A stretch of 41,667 nucleotides of DNA from Spirochaetales bacterium (GTDB lineage: Bacteria > Spirochaetota > Spirochaetia > SZUA-6 > JAFGRV01): contig JAFGHO010000048.1 of NCBI GenBank assembly GCA_016930085.1, forward strand, positions 1 to 41,667, read 5' to 3'. The notes below the pieces were generated by a model. The model was not told the DNA's origin and ran no database searches. It was given only the letters and a program-made list of their open reading frames with translations. Positions 14,068-22,452 of the stretch are shown here, piece by piece. The first letter of the stretch is position 1. Each line of letters opens with the position of its first letter. Made by a program: the position numbers and the translations under genes.

Positions 14068-16416
14068 TCACACCTCGAGAATCACGATGGTCTTTCCGAA
14101 TCCCCCCTCTTCCGGCCGGGAAAAATGATAATCGGAAACCACCGGGCACTTTTTCAGATACCGGTGTACTCCCTGCTGGAGGATCCCGTCCCCCTTCCCG
14201 TGTATGATGCTGAATTCCCGGAGGCCCCGGATGATCGCACCGTCGATCTGCTTTTCGATCTGCCTGAGGGCGTCCTCGAGCCGATATCCCCTGAGATCCA
14301 TCTGGAGAACGGGATCGCCGGACAACCCGTGAGTCATCGTCGTCACCACCCCCTCATTTTTGTCCGTCTCTTCGCCGGCCGCTTCTATTTCATGGGCGGA
14401 AAGGGTCACCTTCATGGTCGGAGTTTCGACAATCCATCTGCCGCCTTTTACCTTGCGGATCACCTTCCCGATTTTTCCGGTATTTTTGATACGAACGGTC
14501 ATCCCCGTCTGTACCGGTATCGCCGATCTTTCGACAATTCCCTCGAACTGCTCTTGCAGCAATCGTTCCTCCGCACGTACCTTTTTCTCGATACCGCGTA
14601 GCCGGTCTTTCAGTTGCGAGACCTTGTCCTTTGTCACCTCTCCTTCCCGTAATTCCAGTACGAATTTCTCGAGTTCCTTTCTGCTTTTAAGGAAAAAATC
14701 CCTCAGTTCCCTGATACCGTGTTTTCTGAGTTCATATTCCTTCTGTCTGAGTCTGAGTTCCTTCAGATCGGCCCGGCGTTTCTCTTCGAGCAGCGCTTTC
14801 TCCCTGACCCGCTGGTTCATTTCTTCCTGCAGCAATTCCCGCTGCTTTTCCGAAAGCTTTCGGATCAGGCGGGATATATCCGTCCGTTCATCAGAAAGGT
14901 AGCGCTTGGCATGGTCGATGATTTCCGACGGGATGCCGTGTCTTCCGGCAATCGTCAGCGCGTAGCTTTCACCCGGCACTCCCATGATAAGGCGGTAGCG
15001 CGGGGTGAGTGTCTCGGTATCGAACTCCATGGCGGCATTTTCAACCGAATCCCTCGTATAACCGTAATTTTTGAGAATTCCGTGATGGGTCGTCGAAATC
15101 ACCATACTTCCCTTCTCGATAAAATGATCCAGAATCGCCATCGCGATCGCGACCCCCTCTTCCGGATCGGTTCCGGCCCCGAGTTCGTCGAGAAGAACAA
15201 GCGATTCCCCGCTGCTTCCTCCGATAATCCTCGAGAGGTTGACGATGTGGCCGGAAAATGTCGAGAGGGATTGTTCCAGCGACTGTTCGTCGCCGATATC
15301 GGCATAGATCGAATCGAAAACGGGAAGAACGCTTCCTTCGTCAGCAGGGATTTCCATACCGAACTGGGTCATCGCGGAAAGAAGACCGACGGTCTTGAGC
15401 GTGACGGTCTTTCCCCCGGTATTCGGGCCGGTGATGATGAGAACCCGGGAGGTATCGTTTATCGTTATGGTGGTGGGCACGACTTCCGGACCAAGGAGGG
15501 GATGCCTGGCATTACGGAGATCGAGTGTTGTATCCGACAATTCGGCGGGATTGCATTGGTGGATTATCGCGTAGCGTGATCTGGCGTAGATCGTATCGAT
15601 GCGGGAAACGGTTTTTTCCATCGAGAGGAGTGAATCCAGTTCCCCGGAAACACGCCGCGTCAGATCCTTCAACACCGCGATCAGATGTCTTCTGAATTCG
15701 TTTTCCCCCTGTTTTACCTGGTTGTTTTTCTCGACAACATCAAACGGCTCGAGAAAGACCGTTGCCCCGCTTGTCGAGACTTCATGCACGACCCCTTTTA
15801 TCCTTCCCTTGAAATTGGCTTTCATGGGAAGCACCGCCCGCCCGTCTCGTAACGTCGGCATATCCGACTGCCAGTACGCGGCGTATGAAGGATTGTCAAT
15901 ATAGCCTTTAATGAGCCGGTCGATCTCCGAGGAAAGCCCTGAGAGTTTTCGTTTTATCGCCTTCAACTCCGGGATCTTCTCCTCATTTATTTCACCATTC
16001 CTTTCGATAACGGCAAAGATACATGCAGCCGCCCCGGATAGATCGGGAATATTGTCCGAAAGCGTCTTCAGAAGGGGATCGTCACACAGCCTGCCGATAA
16101 CCCCCCTCAGCTTCGAGGCCGATTCAATATAAACACCAATCGATCCGAGTTCTTCGGGTTCTAAAAAAGCCCCCTCCTTTGAGAGCCGTCTGAACAGCGG
16201 GGTGATATCCGGAAAATCGATTCCCCCCAATACTTCACCGGATTGCAGGGCTTTTCGGAAAGCCGTCTGTGCGTTAAGGGCCTCTGCAATTACCGGTTTG
16301 TCTTTACTGATAACCTGACCGTCTAAAAGTCTTCTTCCTCCATCGCTTACAGCGTATTCTTTTAACTCGGCAATAATACGGTCGAATTGAAGCAGGGCCA
16401 GCGTATGACTATCCAT
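14068..16416 (-). CDS. mutS2: MutS2 family ATPase with Smr domain
   Basis: 782 residues, the normal MutS2 length. No mismatch-recognition N-terminal domains; instead core/lever, ATPase, coiled coil and Smr. ATPase motifs: ITGPNTGGKTVTLKT (Walker A), DEQSLEQSLSTFSGH, LVLLDELGAGTDPEEG (Walker B) and ISTTHHG. A long Glu/Arg-rich coiled coil spans about 505-620. The C-terminal Smr nuclease domain has LDLRGYRLEDAL and IIHGKGDGIL. Bacterial MutS2 restrains recombination and, in Bacillus, rescues collided ribosomes; both use the Smr domain. The start overlaps the end of rsgA by 8 nt, showing translational coupling in the Zn-ribbon - murI - rsgA - mutS2 operon; coupling with RsgA, another ribosome factor, fits the ribosome role. 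Confidence 0.95.
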   Translation of the reverse strand: MDSHTLALLQFDRIIAELKEYAVSDGGRRLLDGQVISKDKPVIAEALNAQTAFRKALQSGEVLGGIDFPDITPLFRRLSKEGAFLEPEELGSIGVYIESASKLRGVIGRLCDDPLLKTLSDNIPDLSGAAACIFAVIERNGEINEEKIPELKAIKRKLSGLSSEIDRLIKGYIDNPSYAAYWQSDMPTLRDGRAVLPMKANFKGRIKGVVHEVSTSGATVFLEPFDVVEKNNQVKQGENEFRRHLIAVLKDLTRRVSGELDSLLSMEKTVSRIDTIYARSRYAIIHQCNPAELSDTTLDLRNARHPLLGPEVVPTTITINDTSRVLIITGPNTGGKTVTLKTVGLLSAMTQFGMEIPADEGSVLPVFDSIYADIGDEQSLEQSLSTFSGHIVNLSRIIGGSSGESLVLLDELGAGTDPEEGVAIAMAILDHFIEKGSMVISTTHHGILKNYGYTRDSVENAAMEFDTETLTPRYRLIMGVPGESYALTIAGRHGIPSEIIDHAKRYLSDERTDISRLIRKLSEKQRELLQEEMNQRVREKALLEEKRRADLKELRLRQKEYELRKHGIRELRDFFLKSRKELEKFVLELREGEVTKDKVSQLKDRLRGIEKKVRAEERLLQEQFEGIVERSAIPVQTGMTVRIKNTGKIGKVIRKVKGGRWIVETPTMKVTLSAHEIEAAGEETDKNEGVVTTMTHGLSGDPVLQMDLRGYRLEDALRQIEKQIDGAIIRGLREFSIIHGKGDGILQQGVHRYLKKCPVVSDYHFSRPEEGGFGKTIVILEV

Positions 16417-17341
16417 GAATATTCCCTTCCATTTCTTTCAGGCTTTCGAATATCCTCACATAGCTTTCATACCTGTCACCAAGAATTTTCCCTTCTTCGA
16501 CATGCTTTTTAACCATGCAATCCGGTTCGGCAATATGAAGGCAGGTTGAATAGCCGCACTGTTGCTGCGGTACATTAAACTCGGGAAAATAATATTTCAA
16601 TTCCTCCGGCTTGAGGTTATAAAGAAAAAACTCCCGTATTCCGGGTGTATCGATTACCCGGGCACCCGAGGAAAGCCTCATCATAAGTGAAAAACGTGTC
16701 GTATGAACACCCCTGTCGTATTTCGAGGAGACCGCCCCGATTTTGAGTCCCAGATCCGGTTCGATCCGGTTTAAAAGCGATGATTTTCCCACCCCCGACT
16801 GGCCGATAAAGACGGTTAATTTTCCTTCCATGATTCCGGTAATGTCATTGACTCCTTTTCCGGTTATAGCGGAACAGTGAATGACCCGGTACCCGATTCT
16901 GCCGTATTCGTCAAGCCGTTCTTTTGTCATTTCCGAAAAACCGAGATCGCATTTGTTCGCCAGGATGACGACATCGATTCCTTCGATCTGTGCGGCGATG
17001 ATTATGCGGTCGATAAACCGCGGTCTGAACGGCGGTCTGTGATCGCAGCATACCGCCATAATACAATCGATATTGGATGCGATCACCTGGGGTAGTTTTT
17101 TCTTCCTGTTAAAGCGGTAGAATCCGTTGTCCCTCTCCCCGCGTTCGACAATCCAGCCCATACTGTCGGAAATAGGGTCTTCCATGACAACGACCCTGTC
17201 CCCGGATGCGATCGGATTGTAATACCGGCCTTCCTCCTCCAGTATTTTTCCCTTTATTCTGCACCGGAGTTCCCTGTTACCGGCAAGGACCGTATAGATA
17301 TTGTTGATGCCGTAAAGGACCGTCCCATTCAGGTATTCCAT
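16409..17341 (-). CDS. rsgA: Ribosome small-subunit-dependent GTPase A
   Basis: 310 residues from ATG 17341 (a TTG at 17350 would add three residues and overlap murI by 4 nt). The GTPase releases late assembly factors from the 30S subunit. Circularly permuted G motifs are present in the right order: ANKCD (G4), then FIGQSGVGKSSLLN (G1), then RGVHTTRFS and VIDTPGIREF (G3). An N-terminal OB-fold region (MEYLNGTVLYGINNIYTVL) and a C-terminal zinc finger (CGYSTCLHIAEPDC) complete the family architecture. Its end overlaps mutS2; its start touches the end of murI. Confidence 0.95.
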   Translation of the reverse strand: MEYLNGTVLYGINNIYTVLAGNRELRCRIKGKILEEEGRYYNPIASGDRVVVMEDPISDSMGWIVERGERDNGFYRFNRKKKLPQVIASNIDCIMAVCCDHRPPFRPRFIDRIIIAAQIEGIDVVILANKCDLGFSEMTKERLDEYGRIGYRVIHCSAITGKGVNDITGIMEGKLTVFIGQSGVGKSSLLNRIEPDLGLKIGAVSSKYDRGVHTTRFSLMMRLSSGARVIDTPGIREFFLYNLKPEELKYYFPEFNVPQQQCGYSTCLHIAEPDCMVKKHVEEGKILGDRYESYVRIFESLKEMEGNIHG

Positions 17342-17346
17342 ATTAA

Positions 17347-18168
17347 TCAATAATCCATTCGTAAAGCACCGGCAAAGACAAGCTCGTATGCTTTCGCAAA
17401 GAGGAAGTACTGCTCCCCCGCCTCGTCTTTATCCGGCCCGCCCGTATGATAAAAGGCGTCTTCCCCGTCCCTCTTTTCCGACCGAAGGCCGGAAGCATCG
17501 AGAACCCTGACGAGCTGATTTGCCACCCCTTCACGGGAATCGATGAGGGTCACCCTGTCGCCGAGAACACTTTTAAACTCTTTTTCCAGTAAAAGAAAAT
17601 GCGTACAGGCGAGGACAACGGAATCGATCCCCCGCTTCAGTATATCTTTCACGACGGCCTGCAAAACATCCAGCTTTTCATCTTCCGCTGCAGTGAAAAA
17701 CTCGTATTCGACAAGTTCCGTGACGCGACCGGCCGGAACAATAGCCACATCACACCCTGAAGCGAATTCTTTTATCAGATTATGCAGGTACGGGTTATTG
17801 ACTGTCTGCTGCGTGGCCAATACCCCGATCGTCCTCTTTTGCGAAGTAAAAGCTGCCGGCTTGACGGCGGGAACGACACCGATAAACGGTATGGAAAAGC
17901 GCTTACGGAGTTCCCCGAGTGCGACAACCGAAGCGGTATTGCAGGCGACGACCGCGCACTTCGGGTCGATCAGTGCGATAGCTGCGGCAACGGCATCGAT
18001 AACCGCTTTCTTTATTTGATCTTCGGATTTTTCCCCGTAAGGGAAATGGCGTGTATCCGCCAGATAGGCAAAGCGTTCATTCGGAAGTTTCATGCGCGCA
18101 CGTTCCAGATATGGAAGCCCGCCCACTCCGGAATCAAATATCAGAATCGGTTTTTGCTTATTCGCCAT
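17347..18168 (-). CDS. murI: Glutamate racemase
   Basis: 273 residues from ATG 18168 (a TTG two codons upstream is an alternative). It makes D-glutamate for peptidoglycan from L-glutamate without a cofactor. Signatures: ILIFDSGVGGLPYL, YLADTRHFPYGEKS, VVACNTASVVAL (first catalytic Cys) and VLACTHFLLLEKEF (second catalytic Cys and His). Length fits the family. The start overlaps the stop of the upstream Zn-ribbon gene by 11 nt and the stop adjoins rsgA, so all are co-translated in one operon. Confidence 0.95.
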   Translation of the reverse strand: MANKQKPILIFDSGVGGLPYLERARMKLPNERFAYLADTRHFPYGEKSEDQIKKAVIDAVAAAIALIDPKCAVVACNTASVVALGELRKRFSIPFIGVVPAVKPAAFTSQKRTIGVLATQQTVNNPYLHNLIKEFASGCDVAIVPAGRVTELVEYEFFTAAEDEKLDVLQAVVKDILKRGIDSVVLACTHFLLLEKEFKSVLGDRVTLIDSREGVANQLVRVLDASGLRSEKRDGEDAFYHTGGPDKDEAGEQYFLFAKAYELVFAGALRMDY

Positions 18169-18451
18169 TTCCAAACAGCTTCTTGAACTGATCCTTTGCC
18201 TTATCCTGTTGCGTTTTTCCCTCCCCCGTGCCCTCCACCTCTTTTAATTCAAAATATGCACAGAAATTCGCTTTATCTTTTTCAATAACCTGCTCGTCGA
18301 TTGTTTCCCTGCAATCCCAATATGCACCCGGACTGTAAAACCTGCAGTTCATGCATACCTTGACATCCCTTCCGCAACCGGAACATGTTGTCGAGCGAAA
18401 TACTTCAATATCTTCTTCAAAGATACTTTTACAGTAATAGCACCGGTACAT
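18158..18451 (-). CDS. Small zinc-ribbon protein heading the murI-rsgA-mutS2 operon
   Basis: 97 residues. Cys pairs YRCYYCKS, TCSGCGR and VCMNCRF, then DCRE and FCAYF, form two probable zinc knuckles; the block CMNCRFYSPGAYWDCRET looks strongly constrained. The C-terminus is a charged helix (QQDKAKDQFKKLFGNGE). It has no ribosome-binding site but a promoter placed so that transcription should begin at the ATG. Being first in the operon, it may be regulatory or simply a conserved passenger; function unknown. Confidence 0.75.
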   Translation of the reverse strand: MYRCYYCKSIFEEDIEVFRSTTCSGCGRDVKVCMNCRFYSPGAYWDCRETIDEQVIEKDKANFCAYFELKEVEGTGEGKTQQDKAKDQFKKLFGNGE

Positions 18452-18457
18452 GTGAAA

Positions 18458-18486
18458 ATAATATAAATAAAAAGTAAATCATTCAA
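18458..18486 (-). promoter_or_regulatory. Leaderless promoter of the Zn-ribbon - murI - rsgA - mutS2 operon
   Basis: On the minus strand TTGAAT (18486-18481), 17 bp, TATTAT (18463-18458), with 6 nt before ATG 18451. Predicted +1 is the A of the ATG. TATATT two bases upstream is an alternative -10. Confidence 0.6.
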
Positions 18487-18494
18487 TAACTTGC

Positions 18495-18523
18495 TTGTTA
18501 ATTATTGAAAAAAAAGTTACAAT
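18495..18523 (+). promoter_or_regulatory. Leaderless promoter of the pentapeptide-repeat gene
   Basis: TTGTTA (18495-18500), 17 bp, TACAAT (18518-18523), 6 nt before ATG 18530, so +1 should be the A of the ATG. Its -35 is 8 bp from the divergent -35 box of the Zn-ribbon operon. Confidence 0.65.
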
Positions 18524-18529
18524 AGACAC

Positions 18530-19129
18530 ATGTATCCGGCAGCGATCTGTAGCAAGGAAAACTGTTCAGAGAAGACTGTTTTTAACGCCGACACATGCCA
18601 AAAACATCTCGAAAACCCTGAAGCGTATTACGAGGGGTTGAGACAATACCTTCTTGAGAACAAGATTATAAAAAACCTCGAACTTTCAGGTGTCGTCTTG
18701 AATGATATCGATCTTTCGTCAAAGGAATTGTTCTTCTGTAATTTCAGCGGCGCGCGGTTTACCAATGTCAATTTCACCCGTTCGATGATTCGCATCGTTT
18801 TTTTTGACTACGCTTTTTTCAGCAATTGCGATTTCGGGGAAGCGGATATTATGGACAGCGTTTTCGCGGGATCGGAAATAACGGATTGCAATTTCAGAAA
18901 CAGTGAAGTCCTGCGATGTAATTTTATCGGTATAAACGGAAAAAATATCTGCTTCAATGATTCGGATCTCTATTCATCGCGGTTTACCATGGCATGTCTC
19001 AATCAGGTAGATCTCGAAGACTGCAATCTCAAACGAACCTTCTTCAAGAAATCCACGCTGAAAAACACGAACTTCAAATATTCGAACATAGAGGAAGCAT
19101 ATTTTGACGGGGCGGTACAGCAAAAATGA
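18530..19129 (+). CDS. Pentapeptide-repeat protein
   Basis: 199 residues. After an N-terminal segment with four Cys/His residues (AAICSKENCSEKTVF, DTCQKHLEN; a possible small zinc site) and a short helix, the protein becomes a right-handed beta-helix of A(D/N)LXX-type repeats from about residue 55: LSGVVLNDIDLSSKELFFCN, FSGARFTNVNFTRSMI, then repeated F/L at every fifth position to the end (NCNLKR-type turns). About 13-14 repeats, three to four coils. No signal peptide, so probably cytoplasmic. Family members range from DNA mimics (MfpA/Qnr) to scaffolds; none can be chosen here. Confidence 0.85.
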   Translation: MYPAAICSKENCSEKTVFNADTCQKHLENPEAYYEGLRQYLLENKIIKNLELSGVVLNDIDLSSKELFFCNFSGARFTNVNFTRSMIRIVFFDYAFFSNCDFGEADIMDSVFAGSEITDCNFRNSEVLRCNFIGINGKNICFNDSDLYSSRFTMACLNQVDLEDCNLKRTFFKKSTLKNTNFKYSNIEEAYFDGAVQQK

Positions 19130-19188
19130 TTGTCCCGGAAAGCGGTTCCATAACCATTCGGTGACGAAAAGGAAAAATACGGTAACAT

Positions 19189-19758
19189 ATGATATTTCAT
19201 AGTCACTTTTATGCGACAACCCTTTCAAACTCGTATGTGATCGGTCCTGAAGACGGGGGTGAGGCGGTCATCATCGATCCCGGATTATTCGATACCGATA
19301 TGCTTTCGATCATCGAGGGCAACAAACTCTATATCAGATATATCCTCATCACCCACGCACATGAAGCCCACATCCACGGGATCAAGACGATCTTTAAAAT
19401 TTACAACGCGAAACTGTTCAGCTACCGGCATTCGATTCTCGATTATAAAACGATCAAAGTGAGAGATTTTACGAAAATCAAATGCGGCAAATTCGTCTTT
19501 GAAGTACTTGAAACACCGGGACACTCAGGGGATTCCGTCACCTATAAATTCGACAAGTTCCTCTTTACCGGCGACACGCTTCTCGCCGGATCAATCGGCC
19601 CGGTATCGGACGGATTCGCGCGCGGACTCATTCTTTCATCGATTAAAGAAAAAATCCTCTGCCTCGAAGACGATTACTTCATCTTTCCGGGACACGGACC
19701 CCCGACAAAACTGAGTATCGAGAAAAAATACAATCCCGATTTCGCTGAAACGATCTAA
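19189..19758 (+). CDS. Metallo-beta-lactamase-fold protein with altered zinc motif
   Basis: 189 residues, glyoxalase-II/YcbL-like size. The fold is recognisable: NSYVIGPEDGGEAVIIDPG, ILITHAHEAHIHGI (55-65), VLETPGHSGDSVTY, FLFTGDTLLAGSIGP and FIFPGHGPPTKLSIEKKYNP. The canonical HxHxDH motif is H56-A-H58-E-A60-H61: the Asp that binds the second metal and activates water is Ala. H58, H61, the later His residues and the GDT Asp remain. It may hold one metal or use H63. The gene follows the pentapeptide gene by 59 nt and may be cotranscribed. Confidence 0.85.
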   Translation: MIFHSHFYATTLSNSYVIGPEDGGEAVIIDPGLFDTDMLSIIEGNKLYIRYILITHAHEAHIHGIKTIFKIYNAKLFSYRHSILDYKTIKVRDFTKIKCGKFVFEVLETPGHSGDSVTYKFDKFLFTGDTLLAGSIGPVSDGFARGLILSSIKEKILCLEDDYFIFPGHGPPTKLSIEKKYNPDFAETI

Positions 19759-19771
19759 AGATAACTTAACC

Positions 19772-20695
19772 TCACGCCTTTAATAATCCCAGTTTTTCAA
19801 GGATGTCCTTAAAACGCTCCGGAAGCGGCGATATAAACTCACGGCTTCCTTTCCCGGCCGGCAAACGGATAACGAGTTTATAGGCATGCAGCATGAGAGT
19901 GGCATCCGGGAAACGCCTGTCGCGCCTGCCGTAAAGCGGATCCCCGAGAATCGGAGAGGCGATATGTTTCAAATGCACACGAAGCTGATGTGTTCTCCCC
20001 GTCCGGGGATGCAGGAGGATGACACTGTAATGACCTGATGTTTTATGAAGCCTGTACCTGGTGACGGCGCGCTTTCCGGATGATTCCGATACCTTGAAAC
20101 ACTTCCTGTTGAGGCTATCCCTTACGATATGGGTCTCGATCACACCGCGTTGTTCCGGCGGTTGGCCGGATGAAATCGCATAGTAGTATTTTTTTACCCT
20201 CGATTCGCGAAACTGCCGCGCGAGAAACTCGTGGGAGGAGGGATTCTTTGCGACGATGATAAGCCCCGAAGTATCCTTGTCAAGCCGGTGAACGATCCCC
20301 GGCCTCAGGTTATCGAGGTAAAAAGCCCCGGCCATCGCCCGGCAGTGAAAAAGGAGGGCATTGACCAGGGTGTGGTTCGGATTGCCGCAACCCGGATGCA
20401 CGACCATGCCCTGAGGTTTATCGACGACGATCACGTTTTCATCTTCATAGACGATCGAAAGCGGTATCGCTTCGGGGACAAGTTCCGGAGGTTCCGGATC
20501 GCTATAGTAGAGTTCGAGTACGTCACCGGCCGTTACTTTTTTTCCCGGTTTTGCCTCCTTGCCGTTAAGGAGGACACTCGTTATCCTTGATTTACCCTGA
20601 CTCCGCGAAAAGAGGTTCAATTTTACGGAAATATAGCGGTCGATTCTCATGCCCGATGCCGCCGGATCTTCTATTATATGGCGGATATGATTCAT
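19772..20695 (-). CDS. RluA/RluD-family pseudouridine synthase
   Basis: 307 residues from ATG 20695. It converts specific uridines in rRNA or tRNA to pseudouridine. An N-terminal S4 domain (MRIDRYISVKLNLFSRSQGK, VLLNGKEAKPGKKVTAGDVL) precedes the catalytic domain: VVDKPQGMVVHPG, the catalytic-Asp motif GIVHRLDKDTSGLIIVAK, and HPRTGRTHQLRVHLKHIASP. S4 plus these motifs fits RluD or RluC more than RluA; RluD is most likely. The start codon overlaps the stop of the upstream membrane-protein gene as ATGA, so translation is coupled; both belong to the yggS operon. Confidence 0.92.
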   Translation of the reverse strand: MNHIRHIIEDPAASGMRIDRYISVKLNLFSRSQGKSRITSVLLNGKEAKPGKKVTAGDVLELYYSDPEPPELVPEAIPLSIVYEDENVIVVDKPQGMVVHPGCGNPNHTLVNALLFHCRAMAGAFYLDNLRPGIVHRLDKDTSGLIIVAKNPSSHEFLARQFRESRVKKYYYAISSGQPPEQRGVIETHIVRDSLNRKCFKVSESSGKRAVTRYRLHKTSGHYSVILLHPRTGRTHQLRVHLKHIASPILGDPLYGRRDRRFPDATLMLHAYKLVIRLPAGKGSREFISPLPERFKDILEKLGLLKA

Positions 20696-21114
20696 TTTGG
20701 ATGTGCTTTTTTCCGCTTGCTTTCCCGCTGCGAACAAACGATCAGATAATCGATCACCGCGATACAGAGAGATATCGAGAGTGCGGTAACGACAATAATC
20801 GCTTTTTCTTCTATTGTATAATCCGCTTCCAGCGGAGAGCGAAGAGGCCAGGGGTAATTGACCGGATTCATATCGCTTGAAAAAAACCGGTAGAAATCAT
20901 AGGCCTCGATCGCCAGAAACATTGTGAAGGGGATGGAACCGATTAATATAATCTCCGCGCGGCGGACATCCTTTAACCACTGCGGGAACTCCTCGTCAAG
21001 ATATGGAGCGTAGGTTTCAGCCTTATTTTCCCCTGCCCCCTGTGATTCCTGGGAATAACACACGACGACAGATAACAACAAAACAGCAAGACATATGATC
21101 CGCTTCTTTTTCAT
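20692..21114 (-). CDS. Exported membrane protein of unknown function
   Basis: 140 residues from ATG 21114, preceded by GGTGAGG; a GTG at 21123 would add three residues. MKKKRIICLAVLLLSVVVCYSQ is a signal peptide. Two further hydrophobic helices follow: AEIILIGSIPFTMFLAIEAY (about 50-70) and AIIVVTALSISLCIAVIDYL (about 107-127), with a basic C-terminus (RESKRKKAHPK). The segment ending PPxx-like PVNYPWPLRSP between them is probably extracytoplasmic. It is sandwiched between yggS and the rluD-type gene with overlaps at both ends, so it is expressed with them. I do not recognise a named family. Confidence 0.72.
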   Translation of the reverse strand: MKKKRIICLAVLLLSVVVCYSQESQGAGENKAETYAPYLDEEFPQWLKDVRRAEIILIGSIPFTMFLAIEAYDFYRFFSSDMNPVNYPWPLRSPLEADYTIEEKAIIVVTALSISLCIAVIDYLIVCSQRESKRKKAHPK

Positions 21115-21119
21115 GATCC

Positions 21120-21824
21120 TCACCGCCTTTCTCCGAAAAGTGCAGTCCCGATTCTAAGGAGTGTCGCCCCTTCTTCCACCGCGATCTCATAATCTGAAGA
21201 CATTCCCATCGAAAGAACGCGCATGTCGAGATCGGGATACCTGCCAAGGGTTTTTTCCTGCAGGCTTTTTAGCGATGAAAAAGCGGTGCGTATTTTCTTT
21301 TCCTCCGATGTCATTGGACCGACGGTCATAAGCCCGCGAAGATCGAGATATTCGAGTGCGAGCACACGGTCGACAAGCCGGAAATAATCGTCCGTCTTTG
21401 TGACACCGAATTTTGTTTTTTCCTCTGAAGTATTTACTTCAATAAGGATATCGATCTTCGTACCGAGTTTCTTCAGATGGCCGTTTAGCACTTCCGCCGT
21501 CTCGTGTTTATCGATTGACTGGATGCAGGAAAAAAACTCTGCCGCTTTTTGGGCCTTGTTCCTCTGGAGATGACCGACAAGATGAAGTTCGCATCGTTGT
21601 AAAAGCCCCCGATATTTGAATGCCGCCTCCTGAACCCTGTTTTCACCGAACAGCTTGACCCCGCATGAAAGCGCGATTTCCACATCCGATACCGGAAAAG
21701 ACTTGGTGACGGCCATAAGCCGGATGTCATCCCGATTTCTTCCGGTACGCCGACAGCCGGCGGCGATCCTTTCCTCAATCCGTTCCAGGTTGGTCTTAAA
21801 CTGTTCGTTCGTCATTACATGCAT
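21120..21824 (-). CDS. yggS: YggS/PROSC-family PLP homeostasis protein
   Basis: 234 residues (ATG 21824; ATG 21815 equally possible). It binds pyridoxal phosphate as a single TIM-barrel domain and keeps free PLP in balance. Motifs: IRLMAVTKSFPVSDVEIAL with the PLP lysine, LFGENRVQEAAFKY, HLVGHLQRNKAQKA, ILIEVNTSEEKTKFGV, LRGLMTVGPMT and VLSMGMSSDYEIAVEEGATLL with the phosphate-binding loop, ending LRIGTALFGERR. First gene of an operon with the membrane protein and the pseudouridine synthase; the pdxS-pdxT PLP-synthesis genes begin 630 bp away on the other strand. Confidence 0.93.
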   Translation of the reverse strand: MHVMTNEQFKTNLERIEERIAAGCRRTGRNRDDIRLMAVTKSFPVSDVEIALSCGVKLFGENRVQEAAFKYRGLLQRCELHLVGHLQRNKAQKAAEFFSCIQSIDKHETAEVLNGHLKKLGTKIDILIEVNTSEEKTKFGVTKTDDYFRLVDRVLALEYLDLRGLMTVGPMTSEEKKIRTAFSSLKSLQEKTLGRYPDLDMRVLSMGMSSDYEIAVEEGATLLRIGTALFGERR

Positions 21825-21850
21825 GATACGTATTTAGTCGCTTTCAGGCG

Positions 21851-22267
21851 TTACCCCGGCGGTTGTGACTCCGGAGGCCGTCTTTCCGGCGGTTTGAAGA
21901 CTTCCAGTATCCGTGCACCGACGGGGGTGCCGTCGACATTGAAGGTAAGCGAATAGACCCCTTCCTGCGGGAAAACAGCGCCGATAATCGGGAAAATGAG
22001 TTCCACGACACTCCCTGAATTTTCAACCTTGAATTTTCCGTTCCGGGCAAATATGACCTGTTGCTTTTCTTCGTAAAAAAGGTTGAGAGAAAAATCATTC
22101 TCACCATCGAGGTTTGTTACCGCGGCATAGACAAACCACGGAGGAAACGCCACAGGGAACCGCTCCGAATAAAATCGGCTGAATGTCCCGATGATCCCTT
22201 TTTTGTGATTTATCTCTTCAATAACTCTGTCCGCAAACAGTAATGCGACAAGTACCGGTTCACCCAT
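21851..22267 (-). CDS. DUF6941-like protein of unknown function
   Basis: 138 residues. The pattern VLVALLFADRVIEEINHKKG, then a G-x-F segment (IIGTFSRFYSERFP), FPPWFVYAAVTNLDG, and strands ending YSLTFNVDGTPVGARILEVF resembles the DUF6941 family of small beta-sandwich cytosolic proteins; I place this from memory and it is uncertain. The tail is Pro-rich (PPERRPPESQPPG). Promoter TTGACT-16-TATAAT lies upstream, with GGATG 5-6 nt before the ATG. Confidence 0.72.
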   Translation of the reverse strand: MGEPVLVALLFADRVIEEINHKKGIIGTFSRFYSERFPVAFPPWFVYAAVTNLDGENDFSLNLFYEEKQQVIFARNGKFKVENSGSVVELIFPIIGAVFPQEGVYSLTFNVDGTPVGARILEVFKPPERRPPESQPPG

Positions 22268-22296
22268 ATAGTCATCCTGATATAAATTTTCCTAGG

Positions 22297-22324
22297 ATTA
22301 TAAACCTTTTCTCTATATAGTCAA
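22297..22324 (-). promoter_or_regulatory. Promoter of DUF6941-like gene
   Basis: On the minus strand TTGACT (22324-22319), 16 bp, TATAAT (22302-22297). Expected +1 near 22290, leaving a leader of about 23 nt that includes a GGA site. Confidence 0.65.
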
Positions 22325-22363
22325 GTCTATTCATCGTGTTGAAGCCCGATATCCTTTCGTCTA

Positions 22364-22392
22364 TTGACTTTTCGCCGTTTCTGATTTAGTGT
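22364..22392 (+). promoter_or_regulatory. Possible promoter of pdxST
   Basis: TTGACT (22364-22369), 17 bp, TAGTGT (22387-22392). The -35 is good, the -10 weak, which might mean activator dependence. Leader of about 54 nt ends in AAAGGCGGTGA before pdxS. Confidence 0.4.
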
Positions 22393-22452
22393 AGAACCGT
22401 AAAAAGAGTTTATTATATTTCATTCATTTTTAAAGAAAGGCGGTGATGCTCT

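Noticed and set aside
14719-15579. 286-codon open frame antisense to mutS2
   Set aside because: Mirror of a strongly conserved gene with no start signal; low-complexity Arg/Phe-rich product.
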